DNA of 46,637 nucleotides from Acanthaster planci (taxonomy: Eukaryota > Echinodermata > Asteroidea > Valvatida > Acanthasteridae). Where the stretch lies: positions 808,024 through 854,660 of the forward strand of contig NW_019091442.1 in the NCBI RefSeq assembly GCF_001949145.1. The letters run 5' to 3'. This document shows positions 39,701 through 45,700 of this stretch, in pieces (position 1 is the first letter of the stretch; every line of letters starts with the position of its first letter). The notes below the pieces were generated by a model, which worked only from the letters and a program-made list of their open reading frames with translations, was not told where the DNA came from and did no database searches. The translations under genes and the position numbers were made by a program.

Positions 39701-42700
39701 GTTTGTCATTAAATCTTACCATTTTAAATAACATGTTCCTGCTGATGTCCAACATTAACCTGCTGGCACCGGGCTCAATTAAAATGGCCATGCACAAATA
39801 CAGGTGTTTTTCATGATTTTCCCTTTTTAAAATTCTTCCAAAATTCATTATTTCATTTACTGGACGTTTACACCCACACAAATAACTGTCTGGTGGCTAC
39901 TCTAATCTGACAGGCAACATCTGTTGATGCTCATGTATTTCAGCCAGGCTTGCTGCCTTGTAAAGAGAGCCCAGATTGTGTGGTGTTGCGTAATTTTCTT
40001 TTGTTCTCAAGACTCGAGCAGTTCGCTGCTGGCGTCTTTTTCAGTGGGGTCAGTTAAGCATGCAGTGGTAATGTGTTGCTCAGCACTGCAGCGCTGGAGA
40101 GCTTTTATTCGTGGTTGTAATCCTTTGTATTGAATGCCACAAATAGTGGTATAGTGTTTCAACAAAAAGGATGGATTGCCTCCGCTATTGACAACTGAAA
40201 AATGTTCTTCAATCCCCCGCAGCTTTTGCTCAGAGTGCGGTCTTTTGTTGCAAGACCCGGCTCCTTTGTCTGATTTTGGGCTCCCCGGCTTTGCGTACGA
40301 ACATAAGTTACCCGAAAGCGGGTCCCCTGGTGGGAAGTGGTTAACTCTGAAAGAAATCTAACTTCATTGCAGTTCATGATTGCAGTTAATGTTTTGCCAT
40401 CATGGCCTTACATGAATAACAGATTGTTTCAATTTGTATTCCAGTTTGCACAGTTGCATGACTGGGTGTCTAGAGTATGTGCAGAACAAGATATTGGTGA
40501 GTTCAGTTATATTGTTTTGTCAGTATTACTTTTGTCATGGTGAAGTTTCAATATGATTTCATCCCTGTTCTTCACATTTTATTTTTTACCAGAAATTTCC
40601 CAGATTTTCTTCATGTTTTTTCAAATTGTAAAGAGTCACTAAAAGTACGTATAAATGTCGTTTTGTATTGCCTCTGCATTGTCGGGTGATGTGCATTTAA
40701 ATTCTCTTCAATATACCTATTATGTAATTTGACCCTTTGATTTTTGCAAGAAATGCCTGAATTACTGAGGGGTTTTCTTTAGTTTGGTTTTTTCAATGAG
40801 ACTCATTTACATATTTTAACATGTTTTTGTTAGTAACAAGCTGCTGGTGTGAAATATTTTTAACATCCAAATTATAATTTGGTTGTTGACTTTTGTGTTT
40901 TTCAGAGGATTCAGGACTTGTCAAGGCTCTGATGAACATGCTATTCACATTGACTCAGCAATGTACCAGCTCATTAAGCTGCCTACTTCATGTGGCCCAA
41001 GATATACACAGTCAAATTGGTGATGTTGATGAGGTAAATAAGATTGTTATGCCTTACATCTACCATCATGTATCAAATTAAAATCGCATTTCACATGGCA
41101 AAGGTTTTCTTCTGTCTCCAGAGAAGATTATTAATAAGGGAATAAATACAGTATGAACTTCGCAGGTCTTAAGCGTGGCTGGGCATTATCAGCGTTCGTT
41201 CTCCTGAGCAAGGTCTTAAATGTGGCCAAGCACATATTTATTCCCATTCATAAATATCTTTTATTCATTTCAGAGAGTCAAATGAAGTCAATGTATGATG
41301 GATTTCCAATGATTATGTTCTAAAACTTTATTTTATTTTTCCGAACACCCCCGTCCATTTTATGGTATGTCCTTTTGAAAATTGTCCAATAGGATCCCCT
41401 TCAATGAACTTGCCTTGTGCCTGGCGCATCGTGTGCACATGGACCCCTGACTAATCAGACTCGATTAAACCACGGACCATTTACCCAGGGATGTGCAACC
41501 GCGAGTGGCCCCAGTGCAAACACATGTACAACCTTGGTTCTATGCGTGTTACAGATTGTTATTACCCCCGCAGGAGCTCTCTCAACTTTCTCGAAAAAAC
41601 TTGCGACCACATGACACGCGTCATGCAGCATGTACAGTGCAGCCATGGTTATGCTGAGAGGACAAGCCGACGTGGTGCTTAAATCTATTCGTTTTGACAA
41701 ATAAGTCTTCCTCGTTTATCGATTTGAAGAAGAAATGAAGTTTTAATGAGGCAAAATTCCCAATTTTGTGGTACCCTTTTCTCAGCATGTATAGGATGAA
41801 ATATCTTGACCAGCATATTTTTAGTGTGAAAAGATGATGGTACTTTCCCATTCAGTGACACTTCTTCTCTGGTGACTTGCAATAACTCCCGCTTGGAGTA
41901 TGTGAAATCTGGCCTTTTATGTCGGAGAGTTGGATTATGAGCGGACCTAAGAATGAGACCAATCATTCATTTTGGTTCATTTGTCGGTTGACTGGTGGTG
42001 CAAGTAGAGGACTGTTTTTCAAATCCTCTTGATAGCAAGAGCATGCTTTCGTCCCTTCGTGTAGGACTCATCAGTTGCAATGTGGGTGATTCCGGAGACG
42101 GAATCATACGAACTTGCATGTGGTTCAAGATAAAATTTGTGAGCCAAGAGTGGACATATATTGTAGTGGGGCAGACATATGGTTCAGTGGGAGTGGAAAC
42201 GGGATTGAAGCCTTTTCCAAAAGCAATCTTTACGGTGTTTGTCAGTGTCGCTTTGGATAGGTTGGTTACGAAGGCTTCAAATTGTTCTGCTAATAGGTTT
42301 ATCCGGTTGGATTTGGTGATCTTGGCTTTAGTTCAGCATGTTGTGGAGACATAGTTCTTTTTTCCGTTGGCTGTGCGTTCTCTTCCTTAATTTGTGTAGT
42401 TTTCCTTCAGCCATTGCTTTGACTTTGGATTGGTAGTAATAAAGGAGTGTCATTCAGGTATATGGTTGTATTCCTCAATTCAATATATGTGGAGCAAAAG
42501 TCTTGGGAATACTTGAGGGTTGTGATTATACTCCTTTATTTAGGTCATGTTTATTTAAGACAGCAGTGGCTAGAAATATTCTCTTTTAGAGATGGTAGTC
42601 TTGAAAAAGACCGTTTGGTTGGAGGCAAAATTCCAAAATTTTGTGGCACACTTTTCTCAGAATGTATAGGATGAAATATCTTGAGCAGCATATTTTTAGA

Positions 42701-45700
42701 AAGGATGTACCCTGACTTAAAATATTACAAGAAAACAAAATGGTAGACAGGAATATATGTTTTATTATTAGAGAAAGTGTTACATAATCCAATTTAATTT
42801 CTGCTTTGATATTGTGCCAGCCGTAACATGCACTGAACCAGCTCTGAGCTTAAGTTGCACATCCCTGGTATTAAATGGTCCATGATGTGCCAGCATGTGA
42901 TTTATGGTGGGCATGATAACTTCTCCGTGTGCATTATCAAATGATAATACACAGTCATTTGATGTGTTTCGACCAATAGGAATAGAAAAACTCTCCCAGG
43001 TATTTATGAATTTTAGTCAACCATTGGTCTTACTCTAAATAAATATGTTGATCCATAAAGTTGCCTTTTGAGTATTTGTTGACCAACCAACTTTAACACA
43101 GTAAATGTTACAGAGCCTGGAAACTGATCTGTGGTGGTGCGCTTCCAGAGCCCTTTAATAGGAAAATTAGCATTTACTGGTATTTGAGTTCATTTTTTTC
43201 TTTTATGAAAATCACTGCAGAAGGCCTTTGTAAAAAGTTAATAGTTATTAATCATGGACACTGACGTTAAAGTGAAATACCATGCCAAAAAGTGGCCTCC
43301 ACTCACTCGTACACAAATGAACATTTACAAAAATTATTTTTGGCATTCATTAGGTGAAAACTGAAAATGAAACAGAAAACCAGTTGTCTTTTTAGTAAGC
43401 TTGAAAGATTCATTAGCATTAAAGGAAAAAATTATAAAGTGACTTCTGATAAGAACTGTGCCCTGTGTTAATTTTATGTGGATTTTCTTCTAAGAAGGAT
43501 ATTGCGTGAAAAATGGAACGAATCGTTATCCTGATCCCAGTGTCATGCATGCCAACTTTTCCATCATCAGGTCCTTTCTGATATTTTGTAGTTCTAAAAG
43601 ACCTAGAAATCAGATGTTCTGTTTTTAGAAGGAATACAAAACTGTCTTGCACACTGCACAACATTTTTGGAAGTTTGCTCATCCCCGATGAACATGTACA
43701 TGTAGATCCCCAGAGCATGGTGATATCAAAGAACACTAAACATTAGTGATATGCAGTACATGTACTCCTTGGGATTAGGTGTGAAATCATGACTGCACAG
43801 GCACGCACTGATGCGCAACTAGATACAAACCACTCAACAGCTGTTTCATTTAAATACATTCACTGCATAAATACACAGTTTCGTCGCACTTGTCCAGTTG
43901 CATCTCCATTCACTGATAAAACAGTCGTTGGCATCTACTTGTTTTCACTGTCTGGTTTCCAGACTAAAAGATCCTGATTATGTTTATTATGCATTCCGTG
44001 AATTGCAGCAATGAGTGAGACAACACATTTACATTGCACTTTGTGTTGTATTTCTGAGTTTCCAATGTTGGCAGGCGTGCAATGTATCACTGTATCATGT
44101 CACTTAGTTTCCTATTAGTTGTAAGTCTGCACGAGCACCATCTTGGAATTACATCTGTCAGAGGATCGCGAAATTTTATTTCTAAAGAGAAGTCTTGGGA
44201 AATATCCAATATAATCTTATGCCTATGCTCTCTAATACATTTCAGCCATGCAAGAATAATCGTCATTCATGATGTTCAGTATTGTGCTTCTTACAACAGT
44301 CCTCTCTGCTAAATGGAAACCAATGACTACTGGTTTACATGTGGTTATCAAATTGTTGATTTGACTTGTACTTGTATTTGCTGTGTACCACTGTACATTT
44401 CACACACGTTGAATGTCTAGCATACATGCACAGTCATTGCTGTTATGATTTTCCAGCTATCAGTCTAATTTCTCTTGGTGCTAGGTTATTTTGCATTATC
44501 AAAATGTGGACTACCTGCTTGTTCATCCCTTATGTCCCATTTGCAATTTTTCGATGCTGCTGATACATGCCCTGGTATTTCTAAATCTCAATTTGTTTTC
44601 AGGATGTGGAAGTTGAATCTAGCACGCATTACTCCATTGTCAGCCAAAGGACTGCAGCTCCAACAGTTCTGGTAGGACTGTCCTTTCAATCACAATTCTT
44701 TACAAAGACAAAAAGTGTTCAGGACAGTGGATGTGCAGAACTAGAGCATGACTGCCTCTTGATCAGAATAAGAAGTGTTCTCTTGGGAAAAATGCACTAT
44801 TCTCAAATGCTGCCAAATCCAAATCAGAGAACACTGATTTCTTGGAATAGCCATCTTTCTGTTCACAACATTGTCAAAGTCTACTGAAATGCCACTTTCA
44901 TGTACGCCGTTATTGAGTGACTAATGCACCAGACATTTGATATGCATATTTCCGGAACTACATACTTCTTTTTAGTTTGTTAGGCAAAAAAGTCGAGTTG
45001 AGTAAAATATTTATTGCTCAAGTCTATTCGAATCACCAACATATGTACATTATTGTGTATATATGTACAGTAAATAAAAAAAGAGGTCATTTTTTGGCAT
45101 TTGTAAATTTACCTCTGGGTTTCTACAGTTGGTCACATTGTATCTTACCTTTGACAATAATAACACATGACATGAACATTATAAACCGGCAATTTACATG
45201 TAAGTCTTCCATTGTTTTGGGGGGTTTTTTTGGCAAAGAAGTTCGCTTTTATTATTCGGACTCCATGTTCTAGCGCTTCTACCCAAAAGTACCACATCAG
45301 TTTTTTTTAATGAGAGTAATCAGTTTAAAGGTCCAACTCTATGTTGTCTTTTAATCCGGTTATGTAGTTACTGCTGATGTCTCAGGTTGACAGGAGTTTG
45401 GAAGAAACAGAATGGGTCTTAAATCGCATGAAAGCAGAACTTGTTAGTAGTTCTGATAAAGGTATGTTAGCAGCATAAGTAAATGACAATAGCAAAAATG
45501 ATATGAGATCACAGACAAAAGAATGCTACATGTATGTACAAGTAAAAACTTCACACCAGAGACATTGCAGGCAAGCAGATGATCAGCGACCATAACTTGT
45601 TTTCATTGGCTGAATTGTGTGCTTAATAGGCCAAATGTGTTATTGCAGACAAAAGAAGCCACCTTAAATAGTGGCTGGTTCCATCTATATTCATCTATTC

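Larger units (their letters stand above)
41474..42881. mobile_element. 1.4-kb unit bounded by inverted repeats, unclassified
   Basis: The left end (41474-41498) starts GGACCATTTA and contains CCAGGGATGTGCAA. The right end (42855-42881), reverse complemented, has the same words with a 2-base insertion between them. Inside, a roughly 77-bp block is repeated directly (41748-41824 and 42622-42699), and a hammerhead core lies between the two copies. No open frame with a known domain was found. The hammerhead plus a direct duplication recalls Penelope-like elements, whose pseudo-LTRs carry hammerheads, but the inverted ends look like a DNA transposon; it may be nested. Confidence 0.6.
41034..44602 (+). 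other. FANCI: FANCI intron 15 (about 3.6 kb)
   Basis: It contains a unit bounded by inverted repeats (41474-42881) with an internal direct duplication and a hammerhead ribozyme core on the minus strand. 42890-44602 is AT-rich with nothing recognised. Confidence 0.8.

Noticed and set aside
41995-42354. 119-codon open frame on the + strand within the inverted-repeat unit
   Set aside because: It runs antisense through the hammerhead core and has no known domain; not supported as a gene.
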